From the NCBI RefSeq assembly GCF_002028455.1, contig NZ_MWUM01000002.1, positions 186,001 to 250,000 on the forward strand: a stretch of DNA of 64,000 bases, written 5' to 3'. The notes beneath the pieces were generated by a model. It ran no database searches. It saw only the letters and a list, made by a program, of their open reading frames with translations, and was not told the origin of the DNA. The translations under genes and the position numbers were made by a program. This document shows positions 1-6,320 of this stretch, piece by piece. The number at the start of each line of letters is the position of its first letter. Position 1 is the first letter of the stretch. This stretch comes from Zoogloea sp. LCSB751. Its GTDB lineage: Bacteria > Pseudomonadota > Gammaproteobacteria > Burkholderiales > Rhodocyclaceae.

Positions 1-584
1 TCGGCAAGCTGGTCTATCCGGTCACTCCCCCAGAAGAGTTCACCGCGATAGACGAAGGTCGGCGCGCCAAAGACACCGAGCCCTTCTGCTTTCGTGTGTG
101 CGGCGGCCAGTTCCGCCTGGGCGTCCGTCGCGAGGTAAGCCCGCCATGCCAGCACGTCCAGCCCTGCAGCCTGCAGCGCAGCCTCGATCTCCGCGTGCGA
201 CTCAAGATCGAACTCCCGCCGCCAGAATGCGGCAAGCATCGGGTCGATAAACGCCCACAACCGATTGCACGACTTGGCAAAGAGCATGGTCTGACAGCCT
301 AGCGTCGAATCCCAAAGCTTGGTCGTAGGGCGGATCGTAAGGCCCTGCTTCCTGGCCAGACGGCGGCAGTCCATGTAGAGATACTTCACCTTGGCAGCAT
401 GCCGCTGCGAACGCTCTTCAACCTCCCCGCCATAAGCAGAACGAAAATCCGTGATGTACGGCCACCAGTCGAAGCGTACGCCGGTGCGCTCGGCCAATTG
501 ACGCGCAGGCCCCAGCGAAAGATAGGAATAGGGGCTGCGCAGGTCAATGAAGGCGTCCACCACCCGGTTGTCATGCACATTCAT
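1..584 (-). CDS. 2-hydroxychromene-2-carboxylate isomerase-like DsbA-family protein (3' end cut by window)
   Basis: About 194 codons are visible. The N-terminus reads MNVHDNRVVDAFIDLRSPYS, and the SPYSYLS segment matches the start of the thioredoxin-fold HCCA isomerase / kappa-GST family. Near the window edge the frame reads GVFGAPTFVYRGELFWGSDR, the cis-Pro (GAPTF) and FWG(S/N)DR signature typical of these proteins. The family uses glutathione to isomerise hydroxychromene carboxylates in aromatic ring degradation, or acts as a cytosolic GSH-dependent oxidoreductase. Family length is about 200 aa, so only the last few residues should be missing. The ATG overlaps the stop of the upstream GST gene (ATGA), indicating translational coupling. 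The family call is firm; the substrate is inferred only from the GST and thioesterase neighbours. Confidence 0.85.
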   Translation of the reverse strand, partial: MNVHDNRVVDAFIDLRSPYSYLSLGPARQLAERTGVRFDWWPYITDFRSAYGGEVEERSQRHAAKVKYLYMDCRRLARKQGLTIRPTTKLWDSTLGCQTMLFAKSCNRLWAFIDPMLAAFWRREFDLESHAEIEAALQAAGLDVLAWRAYLATDAQAELAAAHTKAEGLGVFGAPTFVYRGELFWGSDRIDQLA

Positions 585-1270
585 GCGCGATCCTCGGCTT
601 TGAAGAGGTTTCGCTTGGCCTCGTCAGAGGTCGATACATCTATCCAGCGCTCCCGCAGCAGGTCGAGCCCCCGGCCTACGGCAGGTCGGGCGCGCACACG
701 GCCATACCAGGCCTGTACATTCGCAAAGTCGTCGAGGCTGACACCGGTGTATTTGTGAATGCGGACCCACGGGAAACAGGCCATGTCCGCAATTGAGTAG
801 TCGTTACAGATGTAGTCTCTATCGGCAAGTCTCTGATCGAGCACCTTCAGCAGGCGTCGGGTCTCGTGCTGATAGCGTTCGATGGCGTAGGGGACGGGAC
901 TTGGCGCATACCGGAAGAAATGCTGCGCCTGCCCCATCATCGGCCCGAGCCCGCCAACCTGCCAGAACAGCCATTGCAGCATCTCGGTGCGCAGCCGCGG
1001 CTCGACCGGAATGAAGCGCTGCGCCTTCTCGGCAAGATAAAGCATGACCGCCCCGCTCTCGAAAACGGTAATCGGTTCTCCACCATCCACGGGCTCGTCA
1101 TCGATGAGCGCGGGGATCTTGGCGTTTGGGTTGATGGCCCGATAGCCGGGTTCCCGCTGCTCGCCTTTCGTGATGTCGATGGGAATGAGCTTGTAGGGCA
1201 TGCCCAATTCCTCAATCAGGATCTGGGCTTTGTGCCCGTTGGGCGCGGGCCAGCTGTAGAGGTAGATCAT
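581..1270 (-). CDS. Glutathione S-transferase, YfcG/Ure2p-like
   Basis: 229 aa, the normal length for a GST. The N-terminal thioredoxin-fold domain (about 1-85) has the SWPAPNGHKAQI active-site region, where the Asn of PNG is typical of the Nu/YfcG class. It is followed by NPNAKIPAL, with the cis-Pro that binds the glutathione backbone, and the FESGAVMLYLAE motif. The C-terminal helical domain (about 90-215) has YSIADMACFPW, the usual N-capping box. It is a cytosolic enzyme, likely GSH-dependent disulfide reduction or conjugation. It is 12 bp downstream of the thioesterase gene and overlaps the HCCA-isomerase-like gene, so the three probably form an operon. The substrate is not readable from sequence. 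Confidence 0.9.
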   Translation of the reverse strand: MIYLYSWPAPNGHKAQILIEELGMPYKLIPIDITKGEQREPGYRAINPNAKIPALIDDEPVDGGEPITVFESGAVMLYLAEKAQRFIPVEPRLRTEMLQWLFWQVGGLGPMMGQAQHFFRYAPSPVPYAIERYQHETRRLLKVLDQRLADRDYICNDYSIADMACFPWVRIHKYTGVSLDDFANVQAWYGRVRARPAVGRGLDLLRERWIDVSTSDEAKRNLFKAEDRA

Positions 1271-1282
1271 CGGCGCCCTCGC

Positions 1283-1726
1283 TTACTTTTCCGTCTTGCC
1301 GTGCATGACCATGATCGTTTGCTGCATCAGGGCACAGAGCGTTTCCCGTCCATCCTTGAGCGCAAACACCTCAGCCTTGGTCACGATCAGCGTTCTCCCC
1401 GGACGCACCACCTCGCCCCGGGCAATGAGCTTCTCGCCATCGGCCGGCGCCATCAAGTTCATCTTGTACTCGACGGTCAGCACCGATGCATTGGCCGGTA
1501 CAACGGTCATCGCCGCATAGCCGGCGGCGGAATCGGCAATCGTGCCGACAACACCGCCGTGGACGAAACCGTGCTGCTGCTCGACCCCTACCCAGTGAGG
1601 CAGATGGATCTCGGTACGCCCTGGCTCCACGACCGGCAGGGTGGCCCGGATGAGATGCATCACGTTCTGTCGTTCGAAGCTCTCGTGGACGCGATCTGCA
1701 AAGTTGGGGTCGATGACATTTGCCAT
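1283..1726 (-). CDS. PaaI-family hotdog thioesterase
   Basis: 147 aa, full length for a single hotdog domain. The central region has the QHGFVHGGVVGTIADSAAG pattern, an HGG..(A/D)..AG loop-helix characteristic of PaaI/YbgC acyl-CoA thioesterases. It is followed by the strand VLTVEYKMNLMAPADGEKL typical of the family. It probably hydrolyses a medium-chain or aryl-acyl-CoA in the cytosol. It is first in the three-gene minus-strand operon and divergent from the LysR gene, with about 90 bp between the start codons. Pairing with GST and an HCCA-isomerase-like protein suggests catabolism or detoxification of an aromatic compound; that role is inference. Confidence 0.88.
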   Translation of the reverse strand: MANVIDPNFADRVHESFERQNVMHLIRATLPVVEPGRTEIHLPHWVGVEQQHGFVHGGVVGTIADSAAGYAAMTVVPANASVLTVEYKMNLMAPADGEKLIARGEVVRPGRTLIVTKAEVFALKDGRETLCALMQQTIMVMHGKTEK

Positions 1727-1801
1727 GCTTTGGGGTCTCCTTTTACCGAGCCCCTATTTCAATTCATGCACAAAGCCGGTACAACCGATTTTTTCGATAC
1801 C

Positions 1802-1811
1802 TCGCATGCGA
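1802..1811. promoter_or_regulatory. 10-bp palindrome in the divergent LysR/thioesterase control region
   Basis: TCGCATGCGA is a perfect palindrome 7 bp upstream of the chosen LysR start, within the intergenic region shared by the two divergent transcripts. LysR proteins usually bind T-N11-A-type sites, which this does not match closely, so it may only be an autoregulatory candidate or chance. Confidence 0.25.
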
Positions 1812-1818
1812 TGCAGGA

Positions 1819-2760
1819 ATGTCAGTCTCGCTCACCAAGCTCCCTTCACCAGATCTTCTCCGCAGCTTCGTGGCGGTAGGCCGCCGCATGAGCATCACCT
1901 TGGCAGCGCAGGATCTGTTCTTGACCCAATCGGCAGTCAGTAGGCATATTCATGCGCTGGAAACCGCCTTGGGAATGAAGTTGTTCAAGCGCATGCACCG
2001 CGCGATCCATTTCACGGCCGAAGGTGAGCAATTGTTCGTCAGTGCCGACAGCGCGATGCAGCAGTTGCAGGATACGGTCGGCGCGCTCCAGGCCAGCCAG
2101 CTTGCGCATCAACCGGTCACGCTGACTGCCAGCATCTCGTTCGTGGGGCTCTGGCTGCTGCCGCGCCTGCCACAGTTCCAGCAACACCATCCGAACGTCG
2201 AAGTTCGCCTGGCGGCCAGTAACAGCATCATGGATCTGCGCCAGGAGGGGCTAGATATCGCAATTCGCTACGGCGCTCAGGAGCAGATGCCCGCCGGAGG
2301 GCTGCGGCTATTCGGGGAAACGATCTTTCCTGTGGCGCACCCCAGCCTGGGTCTCTGCAGACTGGACGCCCCGGAAATCATTGCGCGTTCGGTGCTCCTC
2401 GAGTTCGAAGGCGATGCATCCCCTTGCTGGAACTGGGATGCCTGGCTTGCCGCACAGGGCTGGTCGGGCATCAAGCCGAAAGGGGTGATCCGCTTCAATC
2501 TGTTCGATCAGATGATCCACGCCACCATTGCAGGCCAGGGCATTGCCCTCGGCCGCAGTCAGTTCATCCGCCCAATGCTTGATGATGGGCGTCTGTTTGC
2601 GCTGCCCACCCCCCATCCGGGGCCGAAGTCGAACAAAGTCTTTTGTCTGCTCCAGCGAGATGCTAGGCCGTCGAAGGATGCGCAAGCATTGATCGACTGG
2701 ATCGTTGCTGAAGCAAAGCAAACGGATGGGGTGGAGGCAGACGCCTCGGATGATCCGTGA
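1819..2760 (+). CDS. LysR-family transcriptional regulator (GcvA-like)
   Basis: 313 aa from this ATG. The frame stays open 99 bp further upstream, but that extension runs into the thioesterase promoter and precedes the winged-helix start, so I prefer the internal start MSVSLTKLPS. The N-terminal HTH (about 10-65) has AAQDLFLTQSAVSRHIHALE, the LysR recognition helix region, as in GcvA-like members. The remainder is the two-lobed periplasmic-binding-like effector domain, with the GLDIAIRYG segment typical of GcvA/AmpR relatives. Divergent from the thioesterase-GST-isomerase operon, it is the likely regulator of that operon. The inducer is unknown. Confidence 0.88.
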   Translation: MSVSLTKLPSPDLLRSFVAVGRRMSITLAAQDLFLTQSAVSRHIHALETALGMKLFKRMHRAIHFTAEGEQLFVSADSAMQQLQDTVGALQASQLAHQPVTLTASISFVGLWLLPRLPQFQQHHPNVEVRLAASNSIMDLRQEGLDIAIRYGAQEQMPAGGLRLFGETIFPVAHPSLGLCRLDAPEIIARSVLLEFEGDASPCWNWDAWLAAQGWSGIKPKGVIRFNLFDQMIHATIAGQGIALGRSQFIRPMLDDGRLFALPTPHPGPKSNKVFCLLQRDARPSKDAQALIDWIVAEAKQTDGVEADASDDP

Positions 2761-3161
2761 CGGTTTAGGAGTTGGGACCAGACCCGCCCTACACTATTGT
2801 TATCCAGATCGGCAGGTTGAGCCGGCCATGAGCGGTCATCCGACGCTAGTGGCCATTGGCCCCTGTCCTGGCTCTTCTCGCAAATCAATCGACATAGGCA
2901 TCCTTATGGCTTTGTGATGTCACTTGGTCGAGATGACGCCGCCTGTGAGGAGGTAATCTTTCCTACCGGTTAGTCCCCGTGAGGGTTGGGCGGCAGGTGT
3001 GGGCAGCATTGCAGTCCTACATTCTTTATGAACTGGCCGGCAGCTTCGGCCGACGAACCGTCATTGAGGCTTGATTCGTGTTGCATGGTACTTGTCGTGG
3101 AGATGCGGTGGCGGCATCGTGCTCGACGTTATCAGCCTGCATGCCCTCGACCTGTTTCATC
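2761..3161. other. Non-coding gap between LysR gene and cassette A
   Basis: I see no convincing gene. Open frames here lack a ribosome binding site and resemble no family. One weak stem (GGCCG/CGGCC near 3030-3050) is present. Some of this may be the far 3' flank of cassette A, because the part nearest 3162 has hairpin potential (GATGC/GCATC near 3100-3120) similar in placement to the flank of cassette B. Confidence 0.5.
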
Positions 3162-3196
3162 ACTTAGGGAGCATTCGTGGTGGATGTTCCCGAAGT
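3162..3196 (-). ncRNA. Second 3' hairpin of cassette A
   Basis: ACTTAGGGA (3162-3170) pairs with TCCCGAAGT (3188-3196) at eight of nine positions. The equivalent place in cassette B (5651-5683) has a different sequence with a perfect 10-bp stem, so the pairing is conserved although bases are not. No U-tract follows, so it is not a classical terminator. Confidence 0.55.
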
Positions 3197-3204
3197 TGGC
3201 CGAT

Positions 3205-3237
3205 GGCAGCGGCGTGCATGGTGAATACGCCGCTGCC
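3205..3237 (-). ncRNA. First 3' hairpin of cassette A, just after the small gene
   Basis: GGCAGCGGCGT (3205-3215) and ACGCCGCTGCC (3227-3237) form a perfect 11-bp stem with an 11-nt loop, 16 bp after the stop of the small gene on the minus strand. Cassette B has the matching stem at 5695-5721. It may block 3' exonucleases or act in termination, but no U-tract follows. Confidence 0.6.
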
Positions 3238-3253
3238 GACTGCAGGTTGTATG

Positions 3254-3547
3254 TCAGTCGTCTTGCGCGTGGCATGACGGCACGTTCGCCTGCCGGTGCA
3301 TCTGAATGGCCTGCGTCAGTTCCCGCGCTTCGTCGGCAATCATCGCGCAGGCCCACAGGTAGTTTTCCTGGTAACTGGCATCCATACGACGAAAGACATC
3401 GCCGGCGTTGCCATGAGTCATGGCGAGCAGGGCTTGCAGTTGAGATTGTCTGGCAGTGAGCTGATCGGTGAGGGCGAGGGGGTTCGCGTTGCCGTCGAGA
3501 TGATAGAGAGGGCCCGTCGGGGCTGGGAATGCCATGGGCGTGTTCAT
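3254..3547 (-). CDS. Small helical protein of cassette A, unknown function
   Basis: 97 aa. After a variable proline-rich N-terminus (about 1-23) comes a strongly conserved helical part, with LTDQLTARQSQLQALLAMTH then GNAGD.FRRM and YLWACAMIADEARELT. It has no signal peptide or membrane segment. The paralogue at 5741-6034 has the same length and differs at about 26 positions, mostly in the N-terminal part and tail, which argues for selection on the helical core. I recall similar multi-copy small proteins in other Proteobacteria (Pseudomonas, Xanthomonas) but cannot check this. The start ATG is preceded by CAGGAG, whose CAGG part lies in a leader helix. Function is unknown; being paired with a structured leader is the main clue. 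Confidence 0.72.
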   Translation of the reverse strand: MNTPMAFPAPTGPLYHLDGNANPLALTDQLTARQSQLQALLAMTHGNAGDVFRRMDASYQENYLWACAMIADEARELTQAIQMHRQANVPSCHAQDD

Positions 3548-3554
3548 GATGTGA

Positions 3555-3830
3555 TACTCCTGTGTTGTCGGACCTATCCGCTCCCCGCTGTCAATCGGGG
3601 GGGCGGGCCAAAGTCGGGTTGACAGACCGGAACACAGGAACCGGCAGGCCGTAGCCTCCCAACTTGGCCCGCCATTGATCGACGACGCACCAAGGGTGTA
3701 CGAACAAAAAGCCGTTATTGGGCTTGGGGTGTCCGCCTGTGTGTTCGGGCTGTCAAACCCGGTCGCTGTTGTTGCAGCGACCGGGGAAGTATCGGGCTGG
3801 CATGCCGCGGGCGTCAAGATGGACGACGTC
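3555..3830 (-). ncRNA. Structured 5' leader of cassette A (candidate riboregulator)
   Basis: Coordinates are on the plus strand; the RNA is read on the minus strand. Helices: P1 3559-3566/3631-3638 (CCTGTGTT/AACACAGG), P2 3588-3594/3619-3625 (CTGTCAA/TTGACAG), P3 3602-3611/3664-3673 (GGCGGGCCAA/TTGGCCCGCC). A small hairpin at 3646-3657 reads as AGGC-UACG-GCCU on the minus strand, a cUNCGg tetraloop. Upstream is an 11-bp hairpin 3758-3768/3775-3785. P3 crosses P1 and P2, so it is either a pseudoknot or an alternative fold. CTGTCAA recurs at 3750-3756. P1 includes part of the Shine-Dalgarno sequence of the small gene. The cassette B leader keeps each of these helices with changed bases. Confidence 0.7.
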
Positions 3831-3871
3831 TGTGCGGTGGATGGGGTGGGAGGAGGAGATGCAACCCACTC

Positions 3872-4480
3872 TTACAGCGCAAGCTCCCCAACCGCTTTAT
3901 TCGCGTTTGGCACTGCGTTGGGAGCCAGGGTGGGGATGTTCATTCCTTCGATCCGGATGGTTTGCACATCCACGATGCCGATGAACCCCAGTATTTGGCG
4001 CAGGTAGGGTTCGACGAAATCCCAGGGGCGCCATGCTCCTTCTGTGAAGATGCCGCCTGAAGCAAGCACCAGGATGGCCTTCTTGTCCTGGGCCAGACCA
4101 AGAACGCCGCCATCGGTGTACTGGAAGGTTCTGCCCGGCCGCACAACCAGATCGATCCAGGCTTTCAGTGCGGAGGGTATGCCGAAGTTCCACATCGGCG
4201 TTGCGATTACTAGAAGATCCGAGCCGAGAAGCTCGTCGGTCAGTTGATCCGACTGCTGGGCCTTCTGTTTCAGATTTTCTGCTTCATCAACGTTTTTGGT
4301 CGAGATAGCCCTGAGCGTGGCCTCGTCCAAGTGGGGGAGGTGCTCGATCGCCAGGTCGCGGCAAATAAGCTTTACCGATGGATGAAGGTCGCGTAGCCGC
4401 GCGGCAAGCGTGTGGGTAACAGATCGACTCGCCGAGTCTGTTCCCCTTGGACTTACTTCAATCATAAGGATTTGCTTCAT
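3872..4480 (-). CDS. azoR: FMN-dependent NADH-azoreductase
   Basis: 202 aa, the usual AzoR length. The flavodoxin-like fold starts with the phosphate loop SPRGTDSASRSVT. Other family marks are the ATPMWNFGIPSALKAWIDLV segment around residue 95, then RPGRTFQYT, LVLASGGIF and the late HxxPYLRQILGF-like FVEPYLRQILGFIG. The enzyme uses NADH and FMN to reduce quinones and azo compounds by two electrons in the cytosol, a defence against electrophilic quinone stress. It is co-oriented with the SnoaL-like gene and divergent from an HxlR regulator, a context known for quinone- or thiol-stress responses. Confidence 0.93.
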   Translation of the reverse strand: MKQILMIEVSPRGTDSASRSVTHTLAARLRDLHPSVKLICRDLAIEHLPHLDEATLRAISTKNVDEAENLKQKAQQSDQLTDELLGSDLLVIATPMWNFGIPSALKAWIDLVVRPGRTFQYTDGGVLGLAQDKKAILVLASGGIFTEGAWRPWDFVEPYLRQILGFIGIVDVQTIRIEGMNIPTLAPNAVPNANKAVGELAL

Positions 4481-4524
4481 GGCAGCCTCTTTGTTTGATC
4501 TTCATCTTCCCGTGACAGGGGGAT

Positions 4525-4959
4525 TCAGCGGGTGTGTGCTGTCAATACGTTCCAGGCTGCGAGCGAATCCATATAGTCTCGCCAGTGTGCGATTTGCCGG
4601 TTTTCGATTCTGATGATCGAGCAGAACCGATTGTCGTATTTCACGCTTGTTGCAAGGATGGTCCCATGGATCTCGTATTCGATGACGACGACGCTGCCAT
4701 TGTCTGTTGTGTGAGTTATCAGCCGATCGGCGGACTGCAACTCGATACTCTCGCAATAGCCCTTGAAGCGGGCCATCAGATCGGCCCGCCCTGGAATAAC
4801 GCGCGGCCAACCGGGAATGTCGTAGAGAACTTCATAGACAACGTCGTCGGCGACAATGTCGAAGAAATGTTCTCCTTCAACGAGATCGCCCAGTGCTTCC
4901 CGTACCAGTTTGAAGTAAGGATCGGCTGCCTTGTAGGCAGCATAGTTCGGATTCGGCAT
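4525..4959 (-). CDS. SnoaL/NTF2-like protein
   Basis: 144 aa from MPNPNYAAYKAAD, chosen because GAGAGT lies just upstream and the longer reading adds 36 residues unlike the family. The alpha+beta cone fold is suggested by an N-terminal helix with FKLVREALGDLV, then EHFFDIVADDVVYEV, and the late strand RFCSIIRIENRQIAHWRDYM, a hallmark of SnoaL-like ketosteroid-isomerase relatives. Members act as isomerases, hydrolases or small binding proteins; the exact role cannot be told. It probably shares a promoter with azoR 44 bp downstream, under the adjacent HxlR regulator. Confidence 0.85.
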   Translation of the reverse strand: MPNPNYAAYKAADPYFKLVREALGDLVEGEHFFDIVADDVVYEVLYDIPGWPRVIPGRADLMARFKGYCESIELQSADRLITHTTDNGSVVVIEYEIHGTILATSVKYDNRFCSIIRIENRQIAHWRDYMDSLAAWNVLTAHTR

Positions 4960-5021
4960 CTTTGACTCTCCAGGCGTTTGGAACGATTGCTTGAAAGTGA
5001 GAGACCAATATATCCAGGAAG

Positions 5022-5039
5022 CTTCTTGATATGAAGAAG
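5022..5039. promoter_or_regulatory. Inverted repeat in the hxlR/SnoaL divergent region
   Basis: CTTCTT (5022-5027) and AAGAAG (5034-5039) are separated by 6 bp in the 116-bp AT-richer gap between the divergent SnoaL-like and HxlR genes. Just beside it, CAGTAACTAA around 5050 resembles the AGTNACT half-sites of some HxlR proteins. It is a candidate operator for control of both directions. Confidence 0.4.
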
Positions 5040-5075
5040 GCACTTTTAAATCAGTAACTAACCTCAAGGTAAGTC

Positions 5076-5471
5076 ATGCATAAACCTGGCAAGGGCGGTC
5101 CGCTGGATCCGGCCACAATCTGCAGAAGTTCGGATCCGATGGCCGTCCGGGAGTTGCTGACGAAGATTGGTGACAAATGGACCATCTTTGTCGTTCTTTC
5201 ACTCGACCTACTCGGAGGTCGTGCCCGATTCTCCGAACTCGAACGTGCGGTTCCAGGTATTTCGCAGCGGCTGCTGTCCTCAACCCTGAAGAATCTCGAA
5301 CGCGACGGTATGGTTGTGCGAGAGGTCTTTCCCGAGGTGCCGCCCCGCGTTGAATACGAGTTGACGGATCTGGGACTGAGCCTGTTGCTCCCCACGCAAG
5401 GATTGGTCGATTGGGCAAAGACAAATTGGGAGCAGGTCAGAGAGGCGCAGTCCAGATACGATGCAAGATAG
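5076..5471 (+). CDS. HxlR-family transcriptional regulator
   Basis: 131 aa single winged-helix protein. Hallmarks are GDKWTIFVVLSLLGG-like text around 31-47, RFSELERAVPGISQRLLSSTLKNLE as the recognition region, and the wing DGMVVREVFPEVPPRVEYEL, followed by TDLG. It has one near-N-terminal Cys (in DPATICRSSDP), the position often used as a redox or quinone sensor in HxlR proteins such as YodB and QorR. Divergent from the SnoaL-like and azoR genes, it is the likely repressor of that pair. Confidence 0.92.
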   Translation: MHKPGKGGPLDPATICRSSDPMAVRELLTKIGDKWTIFVVLSLDLLGGRARFSELERAVPGISQRLLSSTLKNLERDGMVVREVFPEVPPRVEYELTDLGLSLLLPTQGLVDWAKTNWEQVREAQSRYDAR

Positions 5472-5650
5472 TCGCTAGGGCGGTACGGGATGGAGGGGGG
5501 CTCATAAGGCACGCCTGGATGTGTTTCCGTGGGATCGGAGGCGTGTGCGTATCGCAGCGGAGTGGCGCACGTGTGTGCGCCTTATGCGTCCCAGGAGTGC
5601 TTTCCCGACGAGCGCCGGTTTCTCAAGCACTACGATTCGTAGGAGGAGGC

Positions 5651-5683
5651 GCTTCCGGGATGGTCGGGGGACGTCCCGGAAGC
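5651..5683 (-). ncRNA. Second 3' hairpin of cassette B
   Basis: GCTTCCGGGA (5651-5660) pairs perfectly with TCCCGGAAGC (5674-5683), 13-nt loop. It is the positional counterpart of 3162-3196 in cassette A. Confidence 0.6.
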
Positions 5684-5694
5684 GGGTCGATGGT

Positions 5695-5721
5695 GGCGGC
5701 GTGCAGGGGGCATGCGCCGCC
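5695..5721 (-). ncRNA. First 3' hairpin of cassette B
   Basis: GGCGGCG (5695-5701) pairs with CGCCGCC (5715-5721), extendable by two weaker pairs, 19 bp after the stop of the cassette gene. It is the counterpart of 3205-3237. Confidence 0.55.
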
Positions 5722-5740
5722 GCTTCCCGCAGGCTGTCGG

Positions 5741-6034
5741 TCAATCGACCTGAGCGTGGCGCACCGGCATGTCTGCCTGCCGGTACATCCATATGGCATT
5801 GGTCAGTTCCCGCGCTTCGTCGGCAATCATCGCGCAGGCCCACAGGTAGTGTTCCTGCTGGTCGACGTTCATGCGTCGGAAGGTGTCGCCGGCGTTGCCG
5901 TGGGTCATGGCGAGCAGGGCTTGTAGCTGTGCCTGGCGGGCGGTGAGCTGATCGGTGAGGGCCAGGTTGTCCACGTTGTCGGCGAATTGATAGACGGGAC
6001 TGGCTGGCGCGGGGAATGCCAGGGGTGTGTTCAT
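5741..6034 (-). CDS. Small helical protein of cassette B, unknown function
   Basis: 97 aa, paralogue of the product of 3254-3547. The core LTDQLTARQ.QLQALLAMTH, GNAGD, FRRM, YLWACAMIADEARELT and RQA are kept, while the N-terminal 11-23 and the last seven residues vary. No signal peptide or membrane helix. ACAGGAGTAA upstream gives a good ribosome binding site, partly inside leader helix P1. The reading frame is intact in both copies, supporting a real product. Function is unknown. Confidence 0.72.
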   Translation of the reverse strand: MNTPLAFPAPASPVYQFADNVDNLALTDQLTARQAQLQALLAMTHGNAGDTFRRMNVDQQEHYLWACAMIADEARELTNAIWMYRQADMPVRHAQVD

Positions 6035-6039
6035 GGTTG

Positions 6040-6310
6040 TTACTCCTGTAGTGCGGTTTTGTACTCCGCGCTCCCGCTTCCAAACGGGGGGCGGAACCGT
6101 GCAGAGTTGGAAGACCGGCCTACAGGAAACCGGCAGCCCGAAGGCTCCCCACACGGTTCCGCCATTGAACAGGCGTGACCATGCTGCCGACTTGAAGATA
6201 CCGCTTGCGCGGCCATCGGCCTGTAGGTGTCGGGCTTCCAAACCCGGTCGCTGTTGTTGCAGCGACGCGCGGAGTATCGGGCTGGCATGCCGGGAGCGTC
6301 AAGGTGGGTG
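6040..6310 (-). ncRNA. Structured 5' leader of cassette B (candidate riboregulator)
   Basis: Read on the minus strand. Helices: P1 6045-6051/6120-6126 (CCTGTAG/CTACAGG), P2 6077-6083/6107-6113 (CTTCCAA/TTGGAAG), P3 6090-6101/6152-6163 (12 bp, GGCGGAACCGTG/CACGGTTCCGCC). The tetraloop hairpin 6135-6146 reads AGCC-UUCG-GGCU on the minus strand. The upstream hairpin is 6247-6253/6260-6266 with loop TTGTTG. CTTCCAA recurs at 6235-6241. All helices match those of leader A with different bases, the expected mark of a conserved RNA. Confidence 0.72.
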
Positions 6311-6320
6311 TTGCGCATCG

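Larger units (their letters stand above)
3162..3830 (-). repeat. Cassette A: structured leader + small gene + two 3' hairpins (paralogous to cassette B)
   Basis: This block matches 5651-6310 in order, orientation and structure: upstream hairpin, structured leader, 97-codon gene, then two hairpins. The two genes are identical at about 71 of 97 residues. Leader stretches such as CGGTCGCTG-TTGTTG-CAGCG and GTATCGGGCTGGCATGCCG are nearly identical, while other leader segments differ yet keep base pairing. The two copies are direct repeats flanking the azoR/hxlR block. They are too diverged to be a recent duplication. No transposase or recombinase is encoded in either. Confidence 0.8.
5651..6310 (-). 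repeat. Cassette B: structured leader + small gene + two 3' hairpins (paralogous to cassette A)
   Basis: Same arrangement as 3162-3830 and in the same orientation. Aligning A and B shows conserved islands (the TTGTTG-loop hairpin, the GGGCTGGCATGCCG stretch, the ACCGGCAG stretch, the start of the gene) separated by segments that change in compensating pairs. Beyond 6310 the similarity ends. Confidence 0.8.

Noticed and set aside
2986..3459. Plus-strand open frame across cassette A
   Set aside because: It runs antisense to the small gene and through both 3' hairpins; the minus-strand small gene is supported by its paralogue.
3555..6310. Cassettes as integron attC cassettes, IS110-type bridge RNA or IscB-type guide RNA
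   Set aside because: No integrase, transposase or nuclease gene is linked, and no attC core (GTTRRRY) is seen at the ends. The RNA layout differs from those I know, so I leave it unassigned.
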